Source: CAZRUA01 sp964603125 (lineage in GTDB: Bacteria > Bacteroidota > Bacteroidia > B-17B0 > Aurantibacillaceae). From it: a DNA stretch of 18,979 bases. The notes beneath the pieces were generated by a model, which was not told the origin of the DNA, searched no databases, and saw only the letters and a list, made by a program, of their open reading frames with translations. Within the stretch, counting starts at the first letter, position 1, and each line of letters starts with the position of its first letter. The DNA is taken from assembly GCA_964603125.1 (NCBI GenBank), contig CAZRUA010000071.1, positions 1-18,979 of the forward strand, in the 5' to 3' direction. Positions 6,359-13,700 of the stretch are shown in pieces. The position numbers were made by a program, and so were the translations under genes.

Positions 6359-8035
6359 ATGAAAAAGATAGTTCTATTTTTACTACTACTTTTTTTCTCT
6401 ATTTCAATTATAGCTCAAAAGACAATTGCCTCTTCTGATGTTTTTAGATTAGAAAAGGTAAATTATAATGAGAAAAAGCCTTATAAATATGCTTTAGTTA
6501 AGCGTAAGACAGGGCCAGAAGATATAATCAAAACATTTGACGATTCGTATGAGTTTGAAGAAACATCAAGTTCGCACACCATTATTTGCATAAAGTATTT
6601 TAATGGTATGAGAATGGCGAATCTTTTTGATATTAAAAAGGCCGATTTTATTTCTGATTGGAAATTCCATGATTTAAAGTCGTTAAACGATTCTATTTAT
6701 ATTGCTCAAAAACCAAAGGAAAAGTTGGAATCAGCCCATGAGTGGGTGGTGATTAAAAGCGATGGAAGGGAGTTAATACAGCGACAGTTCAATTGTTACA
6801 TTCAACCTACTATTGATACGAGTTTAAATAGAATATGCATTAAAGAAAGTTCTGACTCAATTTTGTTTTATGATTTAAAGGGACAAGAAACAAATCGTTT
6901 TGTAGGGTATAATAATGTTGAGGTAGTGAACAAACATTTTTTGGTTCAAGATAAAAGCAGATTTTACGGGTTATTTAACTCCAAAGGAACGCTAATTCTT
7001 CCATTTCAATACCTTCAAATTGAGTTCAATGGAGATACAACTTATTGTTTGCGTCAGGACTCAACTTTTTATTTGTGTGAAGTTTTTAAAAATCCCAGTG
7101 GTGAAAAACTAATAAAATCGTTTAAAGCAAAGTACATTGAGTTTTTGTTTTATACAGATAAGAAAGCCGGAAAAGAACGAATGTGTATCATGGTGGAAAG
7201 AAATTCTACAGCTGAATATTATGGTGAGTCTTTGGACTTGGTAATGGAAATGCCAGTGGGTAAAGGTAGCACCGACGAGAGTTTGCATTGGAGAATTATT
7301 GATGCTTATGATGGTATGTACATAGTGCGTTATGCGTTTGGTGAATTAATCAATCGTCATGATAAGATAGTTATTGCTGACACAAAAATCACCTTTAATT
7401 TAACAGGTTTTCTTGCTTTTGCGGAGCATCCAGCTGAGATTCCGGTTGATGAAAATGATCCAATTTTTGTTTTAAATGAAGTTTCAGATAAAAACCCAAT
7501 TAAGGCTGTTCTTCAAACGAGTGGGAGCGAAGTAAAGTTTGAAAAATTAATTTCAAGCACTCCTAATTTACATTTGTACAAAGTTTATACCGACAACGGT
7601 ATTTTTTATGCTATGGTAGAGGGGACAGAAGTAAGGTTAGTTAAGTCTAATATGGAAATGAAAGTCGTGATGAAAAACTCTGTTTCTAAAAGCTATGATG
7701 GTCAAGAAGTTTTTTCATACAGCGACGGAAAGCTATCAGGTGTTGTAATTTATGATTTTTATAGCACTACAAAGGATAATTTGGTTGCTCGTATGGAAAC
7801 TTTTTTTGATGTGATTAAAGAAGTACATGAAGCACCAACAGGGTATTATGTTTTAGCTGAATTGGCAGGCAAACAATGTTTAGCTTATTTTGACAATAAG
7901 CAGTTTAATTATTTGGAAGTGGATGTAATGCCTAATCTAAGTCAATTAGGCGACGCAAGTAATGAGAATCCTTTTTTTGTGATGTGTAATAAGAAAAAGG
8001 TGAAAGTGAATAGTAAACTTAAAACCCTTAACTAG
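6359..8035 (+). CDS. Secreted protein with WG-like repeat, function unknown
   Basis: 558 residues. A clear Sec signal peptide (M-K-K then a hydrophobic run to A-Q at 19-20, the Bacteroidota-style cleavage context) sends it to the periplasm or beyond. No lipobox cysteine is present at the cleavage site, so it is not a lipoprotein. FYGLFNSKGTLILPFQY at about 202-218 matches the WG/YG repeat consensus (W/Y-G-L-x-x-x-x-G-x-x-x-x-P-x-x-Y). Other stretches such as SILFYDLKGQETNRF near 167-181 look like degenerate copies, so the whole may be an array of beta-hairpin repeats. There are no catalytic motifs, no C-terminal type IX secretion signal that I can recognise, and no membrane segment beyond the signal. 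It stands alone, 85 bases after dxs, and ends just before a strong terminator. The secretion call is firm; the role is unknown. Confidence 0.8.
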   Translation: MKKIVLFLLLLFFSISIIAQKTIASSDVFRLEKVNYNEKKPYKYALVKRKTGPEDIIKTFDDSYEFEETSSSHTIICIKYFNGMRMANLFDIKKADFISDWKFHDLKSLNDSIYIAQKPKEKLESAHEWVVIKSDGRELIQRQFNCYIQPTIDTSLNRICIKESSDSILFYDLKGQETNRFVGYNNVEVVNKHFLVQDKSRFYGLFNSKGTLILPFQYLQIEFNGDTTYCLRQDSTFYLCEVFKNPSGEKLIKSFKAKYIEFLFYTDKKAGKERMCIMVERNSTAEYYGESLDLVMEMPVGKGSTDESLHWRIIDAYDGMYIVRYAFGELINRHDKIVIADTKITFNLTGFLAFAEHPAEIPVDENDPIFVLNEVSDKNPIKAVLQTSGSEVKFEKLISSTPNLHLYKVYTDNGIFYAMVEGTEVRLVKSNMEMKVVMKNSVSKSYDGQEVFSYSDGKLSGVVIYDFYSTTKDNLVARMETFFDVIKEVHEAPTGYYVLAELAGKQCLAYFDNKQFNYLEVDVMPNLSQLGDASNENPFFVMCNKKKVKVNSKLKTLN

Positions 8036-8055
8036 AGAAAATAGAATTGTGAAAT

Positions 8056-8088
8056 AAAAAAGTCTCACCGTAAAGTGAGACTTTTTTT
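8056..8088. terminator. Strong bidirectional intrinsic terminator
   Basis: AAAAAAGTCTCAC (8056-8068) pairs perfectly with GTGAGACTTTTTT (8075-8087) around a six-base loop. The GC-containing core GTCTCAC/GTGAGAC is flanked by A-run and T-run, so it can terminate on both strands. On the plus strand it ends the WG-repeat-like gene, 20 bases after its stop. On the minus strand it would end any transcript entering from 8089 upward. Confidence 0.85.
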
Positions 8089-8180
8089 GTTAAGCCTAAG
8101 CCCTAAATAACCCCCATTATTTTTAGCCTAATTTCTTAACTTATTACCTCTGTTGTATAAACACCGTTCGGTAACACTAT
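8056..8180 (-). ncRNA. Candidate small structured RNA (speculative)
   Basis: On the minus strand a box CATCTTTG (8194 down to 8187) differs from the Bacteroidota -7 consensus TAnnTTTG only at its first base and sits in the common context TTCG-box. Transcription would begin near 8180 and meet the strong terminator ending at 8056, giving about 125 nucleotides with no open frame worth calling. The would-be RNA can fold: GTTAAG (8140-8135) pairs with CTTAAC (8094-8089), and within it AAATAA (8122-8117) pairs with TTATTT (8110-8105) around a G-rich loop. The -33 element is weak: the nearest TTG equivalent is 25 bases away. I cannot assign a family. Confidence 0.22.
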
Positions 8181-8344
8181 CTGATACAAAGATGCGAACG
8201 TTTAGTTGAGAATGAAAATCAAAATTACTTTAATCTTACATGTTTAAGGTAATTTTTTGATTTTATATTGGCTGTATTTGTTTAAAAATGGAGAATTTTT
8301 GATTTTTATTCTTACGTGTTTAAACGGAATTTTAGCTCATTAAA
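8089..8344. other. Convergent intergenic region, no protein gene seen
   Basis: The stretch between the WG-repeat-like gene and the convergent membrane-protein gene has no credible coding frame. Besides the two larger hairpins it holds CGTTCG (8165-8170) inverted to CGAACG (8195-8200), and AAAAAT (8284-8289) with ATTTTT (8295-8300), a small hairpin with flanking T-runs. It also holds a near-identical 13-mer, CTTACATGTTTAA (8235-8247) and CTTACGTGTTTAA (8311-8323), and AGCCTAA twice (8093-8099, 8125-8131). Most of this can be explained as termination signals for two converging units. Confidence 0.6.
8215..8264. terminator. Bidirectional hairpin terminator of the minus-strand membrane operon
   Basis: TTACTTTAA (8225-8233) pairs with TTAAGGTAA (8244-8252), with one G-U, around a ten-base loop. 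AAAATCAAAA and TTTTTTGATTTT on the outside extend the complementarity with a two-base bulge. T-rich tails follow the stem in both directions. It lies about 80 bases after the stop of the small membrane protein gene on the minus strand. Confidence 0.6.
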
Positions 8345-8686
8345 TTATAGCCCTACACCAAATTTTCGGTAAAAATAAGCGAAGGTAATGCCATACCATA
8401 TTAAGAAGGCAGCGTCTAAAAAATGCATCCCACCAAATTTATCAATGGAAATTAAAAAGGCAATACGGCTAAAATAGGAAATAAAAAACAGTTGCGCGCC
8501 CCAACGCTTTAAGTACCAAACCCCAATGTAGCTTATAAAATTAAAAGCCACAATTAGCCCATAAATAGCAGGAATAAAGGTGCCAATTTTTTTTATTTTG
8601 GGCGAAAACACACCCGGAAAAGTAATACAAACACCTGCTATTCCTAGCACACAAATTAGGCTTAATATAAAAGGTCTTTTACTCAT
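8345..8686 (-). CDS. Small four-helix membrane protein, function unknown
   Basis: 113 residues, almost wholly hydrophobic. About four membrane segments can be drawn (near 7-25, 37-57, 64-80 and 88-107), separated by short basic or aromatic loops such as K-I-K-K, Y-L-K-R-W-G and Y-R-K. I recognise no catalytic motif and cannot name a family. Its ATG shares one base with the stop of the upstream ABC permease gene (TAATG overlap), so translation is probably coupled and the two proteins may be made together. Whether it works with the permease is unknown. The frame is supported by its membrane pattern, its coupling to the gene before it, and the terminator after it. Confidence 0.65.
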   Translation of the reverse strand: MSKRPFILSLICVLGIAGVCITFPGVFSPKIKKIGTFIPAIYGLIVAFNFISYIGVWYLKRWGAQLFFISYFSRIAFLISIDKFGGMHFLDAAFLIWYGITFAYFYRKFGVGL

Positions 8687-9933
8687 TAGTTGGTTCGTAT
8701 AGCTTCTACTGGGTCTAATTGACTGGCACTATATGCTGGCACAAATCCACTAATTATCCCTATTAAAATACTTACAGTAATTCCTAAAATAACATTGCCG
8801 CTGCTCAGCTTAATTTGCATTCCTCCAACGTCGCCAACAAGCGCCACCAAAATATAAATAAGTAAAAGCCCAATTAAACCGCCAATTAAGGAAAGAAAAA
8901 TGCTCTCGCTTAAAAATTGAAATAGAATGAAAAAGTTTTTGGCTCCCAATGATTTTTGAATTCCAATTAAATTAGTACGTTCTTTCACACTTACAAACAT
9001 AATATTTGCAATGCCAAAACCCCCAACCAAAATGGCTAGCATTCCTATAATCCAGCTGGCAAAGCCTATTCCGTCGAACATAGGGTCAAATCCTTTGGAT
9101 AATAATTTTATTTCATTCAAGGCAAAATCATCTTCATTCAGAGGTTTTATTTGTCTTTCAGAGCGCAATAAACCTGTTAATTCATCCATTAATTGTTCGT
9201 TGGAAACGCCAGGTTTAGCCCTAACTGCAATAAAAGGATCAATATTTTCGTTTTTCATATCTACCAAATTGCTAATAAATTCAAGCGGAACTAAAACCTG
9301 CGCATCCATGCTATTTCCAAATAGGCTTTCCCCTTCTTTTTTAAACACTCCAATTACAAACAAATTTCTTCCAAAAATCTTTACTGTTTTTCCAATTGGA
9401 GAATCACCATTGGGGAAAAGTCCTTGGGCAATGGCATTTCCAATCATGCAAACATTTCGTCCGGCTGCCGATTCGGCATCAGTAAAGTAACGTCCATCTT
9501 CAATTTCAAACGAAACAATTTTTTCATAATCGTGCGAACCACCAGTAATAGTGGCGTTTTCTATGGAGTAATTTTTAAACTTAATTGTTTTTCTGGTTGC
9601 AACATGAAAAGCTGCAGCTTCAGCAGTTTTAGAGCGTTTTTTAATAATGTCCAATTCTTCAATATTAGGCACTGGGCGGTTCATGTATTTCCACCAAGGA
9701 TATTCTTCACCAAATTCCCAAGGCCATTTTTGCACATACACTACATTATTTCCAAGGGTTTCAATGCTTCCACGCAAGTTACTTTCTAAACTATCTACCA
9801 CAGTAAAAACCGCTACAATGGCAAAAATACCAATGGTTATGCCCAATAGCGACAAAAAAGTACGCAGTTTGTTTGCCACAAGCGCACCTATGGCAAAAAT
9901 TAAACTTTCTTTTAATAAAACTAAAAATAACAT
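8686..9933 (-). CDS. MacB/FtsX-type ABC transporter permease
   Basis: 415 residues from the ATG at 9933. The family works in the inner membrane with a separate ATPase to move lipoproteins, peptides or drugs, or to transmit mechanical force, rather than to pass a substrate through a classical channel. One N-terminal membrane helix (about 27-45, within LLGITIGIFAIVAVF) is followed by a large periplasmic MacB-like domain (about 46-290). Three C-terminal FtsX-type helices follow (about 292-313, 343-366, 380-402), with the family marks VKERTNLIGIQKSLGA between the first two and PAYSASQLDPVEAIR at the end. A longer frame starts at GTG 9969, but the ATG at 9933 gives the usual N-terminus (LLKES-F-A-x-x-x-L-x-x-N-K-L-R-T) and has AAGGAAAA about eight bases upstream. 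No ATPase gene lies in the window. Confidence 0.88.
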   Translation of the reverse strand: MLFLVLLKESLIFAIGALVANKLRTFLSLLGITIGIFAIVAVFTVVDSLESNLRGSIETLGNNVVYVQKWPWEFGEEYPWWKYMNRPVPNIEELDIIKKRSKTAEAAAFHVATRKTIKFKNYSIENATITGGSHDYEKIVSFEIEDGRYFTDAESAAGRNVCMIGNAIAQGLFPNGDSPIGKTVKIFGRNLFVIGVFKKEGESLFGNSMDAQVLVPLEFISNLVDMKNENIDPFIAVRAKPGVSNEQLMDELTGLLRSERQIKPLNEDDFALNEIKLLSKGFDPMFDGIGFASWIIGMLAILVGGFGIANIMFVSVKERTNLIGIQKSLGAKNFFILFQFLSESIFLSLIGGLIGLLLIYILVALVGDVGGMQIKLSSGNVILGITVSILIGIISGFVPAYSASQLDPVEAIRTN

Positions 9934-10065
9934 ATCGTTTTCCTTTCGAAAATTACGATTTATTAGCACGTGAAATCACAAAATTATTTAAGTGGTTACT
10001 GAGGTTTTTAAAAGGGAAGGGATTAAAGGTTTTTAACATCTTTCACCATTTTTCAACAATATGAT

Positions 10066-10102
10066 TTTGTGCGGTTTACGCGTTGTTATTTCATTAATTT
10101 TG
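10066..10102 (+). promoter_or_regulatory. Promoter of purH and probably of the whole cell-shape operon
   Basis: TAATTTTG at 10095-10102 is a perfect match to the Bacteroidota -7 box TAnnTTTG. TTTG at 10066-10069 is the likely -33 partner, with a somewhat long spacing of 25 bases. Transcription should begin about 10109, nine bases before the purH ATG at 10118, so the leader is very short. Confidence 0.5.
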
Positions 10103-10117
10103 CGGTTTCAATTACAC

Positions 10118-11644
10118 ATGGGAAATAGCAAGAAAATACAGAGCGCATTGATTTCGGTTTTTTATAAAGAAAACCTTGAACCAGTTATTAAAAAACTGAA
10201 CGAATTAGGAGTTACAATTTATAGCACAGGAGGTACTCAAACTTTTGTTGAAAACCTTGGTGTGCCTGTTGTTGCGGTTGAGTCATTAACTTCATTTCCT
10301 GAAATTTTAGGCGGAAGAGTTAAAACTTTACATCCCAAAATTTTTGGTGGAATACTTGGAAGACGTGAATTGGAGAGCGATGTAGCTCAAATGGAAAAGC
10401 ATGAAATTCCAAACATTGATTTAGTTATTGTTGATTTATATCCTTTTGAAGAGACTGTAAGTAAAGGTGCTTCTGAAGAAGATATCATTGAAAAGATTGA
10501 TATTGGTGGCATTTCATTGATACGTGCTGCAGCTAAAAATTTTAATGATGTAATTATTGTTTCATCTAGAAATGATTACTCATCATTGTTAAATTTATTA
10601 GAAACTAAAAATGGTTCATCTGATTTAAGTGACCGTAAAACCTTTGCTGCAAAGGCTTTTGCAATGAGTAGTCATTACGATACAGCTATTTTTAATTATT
10701 TCAATCAAACGGAGCAATTGCCTTTATTCCGCCAAAGTCAATCAGGTGGTTCGGTTCTGCGTTATGGCGAAAACCCTCATCAAAAAGGTTTCTTCCATGG
10801 AAACTTAGATGAATTGTTTGAGAAGTTAAATGGTAAAGAATTATCATATAACAATTTGCTTGATGTAGATGCGGCAGTTGCATTGATTGCTGATTATACT
10901 GAGACTACTTTTGCTATCTTAAAACACAATAATGCCTGTGGAGTTGCTTCTCGTCCTCGCTTATTAGATGCTTGGAAAGACGCTTTAGCTGGCGATCCTA
11001 CTTCGGCTTTCGGTGGAATTTTAATTACGAACAAAGAAGTTGATGAAGAAAGTGCAACTGAAATAAATAAACTATTTTTTGAAGTAATTATTGCACCAGC
11101 CTACTCTGCAAAGGCTTTGGATATTTTGAAAGTAAAGGCAAATAGAATTATTTTAGTTCAAAAACCTTGTCATTTCAGTAACACAAGCTTCCGTACTTTG
11201 TTAAACGGAGTTATTGAACAAGATAAAGATTTAAAAACGGAAACGGCAAACGATTTTGCTCCAGCCACAAATAGCAAACCTAGCGCTGATGAGGTGCGTG
11301 ATTTATTATTTGCAAACAAACTCGTAAAGCATACAAAATCAAATACAATCGTTTTAGTTAAAAACAATCAATTACTTGCAAGCGGCACAGGTCAAACATC
11401 TCGTGTTGATGCTTTGCGTCAAGCTATTGCAAAAGCACAGAGCTTTAATTTTGATTTAAAAGGTGCTGTTATGGCATCTGATGCGTTTTTTCCTTTCCCT
11501 GATTGTGTGGAAATTGCAGGTAATGCAGGCATTACAGCAGTTGTGCAACCAGGAGGTTCAATAAAGGATAAGGATAGTATCGATTATTGTAATGCTCATA
11601 ACATTGCAATGGTATTTACAGGAACAAGACATTTTAAACATTAA
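10118..11644 (+). CDS. purH: Bifunctional AICAR transformylase / IMP cyclohydrolase
   Basis: Catalyses the last two steps of de novo purine synthesis: formyl transfer from 10-formyl-tetrahydrofolate to AICAR, then ring closure to IMP; cytoplasmic. With the ATG at 10118 the protein has 508 residues, typical for the phylum. The IMP cyclohydrolase (MGS-like) domain comes first, with YSTGGT at 35-40 and GGRVKTLHPKIFGG at 65-78. The transformylase domain follows, with RYGENPHQ at 215-222, the catalytic pair K269-H270 in LKHNNACGVA, and the C-terminal SDAFFPFPD and VVQPGGSIKDKD. An upstream in-frame ATG at 10061 would add 19 hydrophobic residues foreign to the family and would place the -7 box inside the gene, so I reject it. 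mreB starts 23 bases after the stop; co-transcription with the shape genes is likely. Confidence 0.97.
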   Translation: MGNSKKIQSALISVFYKENLEPVIKKLNELGVTIYSTGGTQTFVENLGVPVVAVESLTSFPEILGGRVKTLHPKIFGGILGRRELESDVAQMEKHEIPNIDLVIVDLYPFEETVSKGASEEDIIEKIDIGGISLIRAAAKNFNDVIIVSSRNDYSSLLNLLETKNGSSDLSDRKTFAAKAFAMSSHYDTAIFNYFNQTEQLPLFRQSQSGGSVLRYGENPHQKGFFHGNLDELFEKLNGKELSYNNLLDVDAAVALIADYTETTFAILKHNNACGVASRPRLLDAWKDALAGDPTSAFGGILITNKEVDEESATEINKLFFEVIIAPAYSAKALDILKVKANRIILVQKPCHFSNTSFRTLLNGVIEQDKDLKTETANDFAPATNSKPSADEVRDLLFANKLVKHTKSNTIVLVKNNQLLASGTGQTSRVDALRQAIAKAQSFNFDLKGAVMASDAFFPFPDCVEIAGNAGITAVVQPGGSIKDKDSIDYCNAHNIAMVFTGTRHFKH

Positions 11645-11667
11645 TATTTTAAGACAAATTTAAACGA

Positions 11668-12690
11668 ATGGGTTTATTTAATTTTTTATCGCAAGAAATC
11701 GCAATTGACTTAGGTACAGCTAATACTTTAATTATTAGTAATGATAAAGTTGTAGTTGACGAACCTTCAATTGTTGCTGTAGACAGAACAACTGGAAAAG
11801 TAATTGCAGTGGGTAAGCAAGCGCAGCAAATGCATGGGAAAACGCATGAGAATATTAAAACAATCCGTCCTTTAAAGGATGGTGTAATTGCGGATTTCCA
11901 GGCAGCAGAAGAAATGATTAAAGGAATGATAAAAATGATTAACCCTGGAAGAAGATTGTTTCAACCTTCTTTAAGAATGGTTATCTGTATTCCTTCAGGT
12001 ATTACCGAGGTTGAGAAACGTGCCGTACGAGATAGTGCTGAACATGCAGGAGCAAAGGAAGTTTACATGATTCACGAGCCTATGGCAGCAGCTATTGGTA
12101 TGGGTATTGACGTAGAGGAACCAATGGGTAACATGATTATTGATATAGGTGGTGGTACAAGTGAGATTGCCGTTATTGCTTTGGGGGGTATTGTTTGTGA
12201 TAAGTCGATTCGTATTGCAGGTGACGATTTTACTGCAAACATTGAAGAGTACATGCGCCGTCAACATAATATTTTAATTGGTGAACGCTCGGCTGAACGT
12301 GTTAAAATTGAAGTAGGTGCCGCTATGACTGAAATTGAAAACCCTCCAGCTGATTACGCTGTTCATGGGCGAGATTTAATGACTGGTATTCCAAAAGAAA
12401 TTTTCGTTTCTTATATCGAAATTGCTCACGCTTTAGACAAATCAATTTCTAAAATTGAAGAGGCGATTTTAAACGCATTAGAAATGACTCCACCTGAATT
12501 ATCTGCCGATATTTATAGAACAGGTATTTATTTAGCGGGTGGTGGTTCATTATTACGCGGTCTTGATCGACGTATTTCAATGAAAACTAAATTACCTGTT
12601 CATATTGCCGAAGATCCACTTCGTGCAGTTGCGCGCGGAACTGGTATTGCACTTAAGAATGTTCATAAATTCCCATTCTTAATTAAGTAA
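11668..12690 (+). CDS. mreB: Rod-shape actin homologue MreB
   Basis: Actin-like ATPase that forms membrane-bound filaments on the cytoplasmic face and guides the peptidoglycan elongation machinery. 340 residues, the standard length. The actin-fold signatures are in order: phosphate-1 DLGTANT at 14-20, connect-1 around PMAAAIGMG at 138-146, phosphate-2 DIGGGTSE at 159-166, and the adenosine motif AGGGSLLRGLD at 290-300. The N-terminal MGLFNFLSQE lacks the long amphipathic helix of some Gram-negative MreB proteins, but short hydrophobic residues there could still touch the membrane. It is the first shape gene of the cluster. A hairpin with a T-run follows its stop, so mreB may be made in excess of mreC and later genes. 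Confidence 0.98.
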   Translation: MGLFNFLSQEIAIDLGTANTLIISNDKVVVDEPSIVAVDRTTGKVIAVGKQAQQMHGKTHENIKTIRPLKDGVIADFQAAEEMIKGMIKMINPGRRLFQPSLRMVICIPSGITEVEKRAVRDSAEHAGAKEVYMIHEPMAAAIGMGIDVEEPMGNMIIDIGGGTSEIAVIALGGIVCDKSIRIAGDDFTANIEEYMRRQHNILIGERSAERVKIEVGAAMTEIENPPADYAVHGRDLMTGIPKEIFVSYIEIAHALDKSISKIEEAILNALEMTPPELSADIYRTGIYLAGGGSLLRGLDRRISMKTKLPVHIAEDPLRAVARGTGIALKNVHKFPFLIK

Positions 12691-12705
12691 TAGTCTTTAC
12701 GATGC

Positions 12706-12732
12706 ATTAGCTTTATATAGCTAATAATTTTT
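12706..12732 (+). terminator. mreB: Hairpin with T-run between mreB and mreC, likely attenuating
   Basis: ATTAGCT (12706-12712) and AGCTAAT (12719-12725) form a perfect seven-base stem with a six-base loop, followed by five T (12728-12732). A second small stem, ACATCT (12740-12745) with AGATGT (12755-12760), follows. The 158-base mreB-mreC gap is the only long gap in the cluster. This would fit partial termination that lets MreB exceed the membrane proteins, or a separate mreC promoter; I found no convincing -7 box. Confidence 0.45.
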
Positions 12733-12848
12733 GTTGCTCACATCTTTGGAGTCGAGATGTTTTATGCAAACTAAATTCTTGACTTCGCGATTAACTAATT
12801 TAATATTTTAAACATAGTATTCTGTTATCAGAAATAAATAAAAAATAA

Positions 12849-13700
12849 ATGCGCCACTTATTAAACTATATTATCAAGCGTCATTTCTTTTTTGCGTTTT
12901 TGTTTTTAGAAGTCATTTGTTTTTTAATTATTATGAGAAGTCGCACTTATCAAAGCGCACAAATCTTTAGTTCATGTAATTCATTAGCAGGAAATGTTTA
13001 TACAATTCAATCAAATGCTACTCAATATTTTTCTTTAAAGGAAGAGAACGAAAGATTAGCTAAGAAGAATGTAGAGTTGTTGAATATGCAAAAAAGCACT
13101 TTTGATGTTTTGCCCCAACCTAAATTTATTAAAAACGATACACTCTATCGTGCAAAATGGAGATATATTTTGGGACGTGTAATTAATAACACATACAATA
13201 AGCGTGACAACTATTTAACACTTAACATTGGTTCTGAGCAAGGAGTTAGTAAGGATGATGGTGTTATTACAAGCAACGGAATTGTAGGTGTGGTTACAAT
13301 GGTATCAAATAATTTTGCTGTTGTACAATCCGTTTTGCATAGTGAATTTTTATCTAATGGTTTAGTTAAAAACGATGGTTCTTCTGGACAAATGAAATGG
13401 GATGGAAAAAGTAGATACTATGTTCAGTTAGAAGATATAGGTACTTCTGTTATCATGAAAAAAGGAGATACAATTGTTACGAGTCATTTAACCTCTTATT
13501 TCCCTGCGGGCATTTTTGTTGGGAATATAGAATCATATAGTCGCCCATCAGGAAGTGTTTCTAATACAGTAAAAGTTAGGCTAAGTACTGATTTTGCTAA
13601 GCTAGATTATGTATATGTAGTAAGTAATCTTGCAAGAGCTGAACAAAGAGCGTTAGAAGATTCGCTAAAAAAGGTAATTCAATTAAGTAAGAAAAAATGA
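12849..13700 (+). CDS. mreC: Rod-shape protein MreC
   Basis: Periplasmic scaffold of the elongasome, anchored in the inner membrane by one helix; in the family it binds and activates PBP2 and links it to MreB/MreD. 283 residues. The transmembrane helix is at about 13-29 (HFFFAFLFLEVICFLIIM). A coiled-coil helix follows at about 60-82 (LKEENERLAKKNVELL). The beta-barrel domain begins with GRVINNTYNKRDNYLTLNIG and holds the typical G-V-S-x-x-x-G-V-I-x-x-x-G-I-V-G-V-V. Sequence identity in MreC is generally low, so the architecture and position are the main support. Its stop overlaps the mreD start by four bases (ATGA), so translation is coupled. Confidence 0.94.
   Translation: MRHLLNYIIKRHFFFAFLFLEVICFLIIMRSRTYQSAQIFSSCNSLAGNVYTIQSNATQYFSLKEENERLAKKNVELLNMQKSTFDVLPQPKFIKNDTLYRAKWRYILGRVINNTYNKRDNYLTLNIGSEQGVSKDDGVITSNGIVGVVTMVSNNFAVVQSVLHSEFLSNGLVKNDGSSGQMKWDGKSRYYVQLEDIGTSVIMKKGDTIVTSHLTSYFPAGIFVGNIESYSRPSGSVSNTVKVRLSTDFAKLDYVYVVSNLARAEQRALEDSLKKVIQLSKKK

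Noticed and set aside
8165..8200. CGTTCG/CGAACG inverted repeat as part of a tRNA or other known RNA
   Set aside because: There is no acceptor stem, anticodon arm or TTCGA-type T-loop in register; it is only a six-base inverted repeat with a 24-base loop.
9934..9969. GTG start at 9969 for the ABC permease
   Set aside because: It adds 12 charged residues not seen in the family, while the ATG at 9933 has a purine-rich AAGGAAAA at proper distance and gives the usual N-terminus.
9011..10064. Several plus-strand open frames opposite the ABC permease gene
   Set aside because: They are antisense to a permease with clear MacB/FtsX motifs, overlap one another in different frames, and show no domain.
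11995..12267. Two overlapping minus-strand frames opposite mreB
   Set aside because: Shadows of a strongly conserved gene; the translated sequences are Thr/Asn- or Ile/Pro-rich with no motif.
4276..12813. Repeated TTTAAAC/GTTTAAAC strings in intergenic regions (for example 4276-4283, 6297-6303, 8318-8325, 11659-11665, 12807-12813)
   Set aside because: In DNA this AT-rich a seven-base AT string is expected several times in 19 kb by chance; I see no fixed spacing to promoters.
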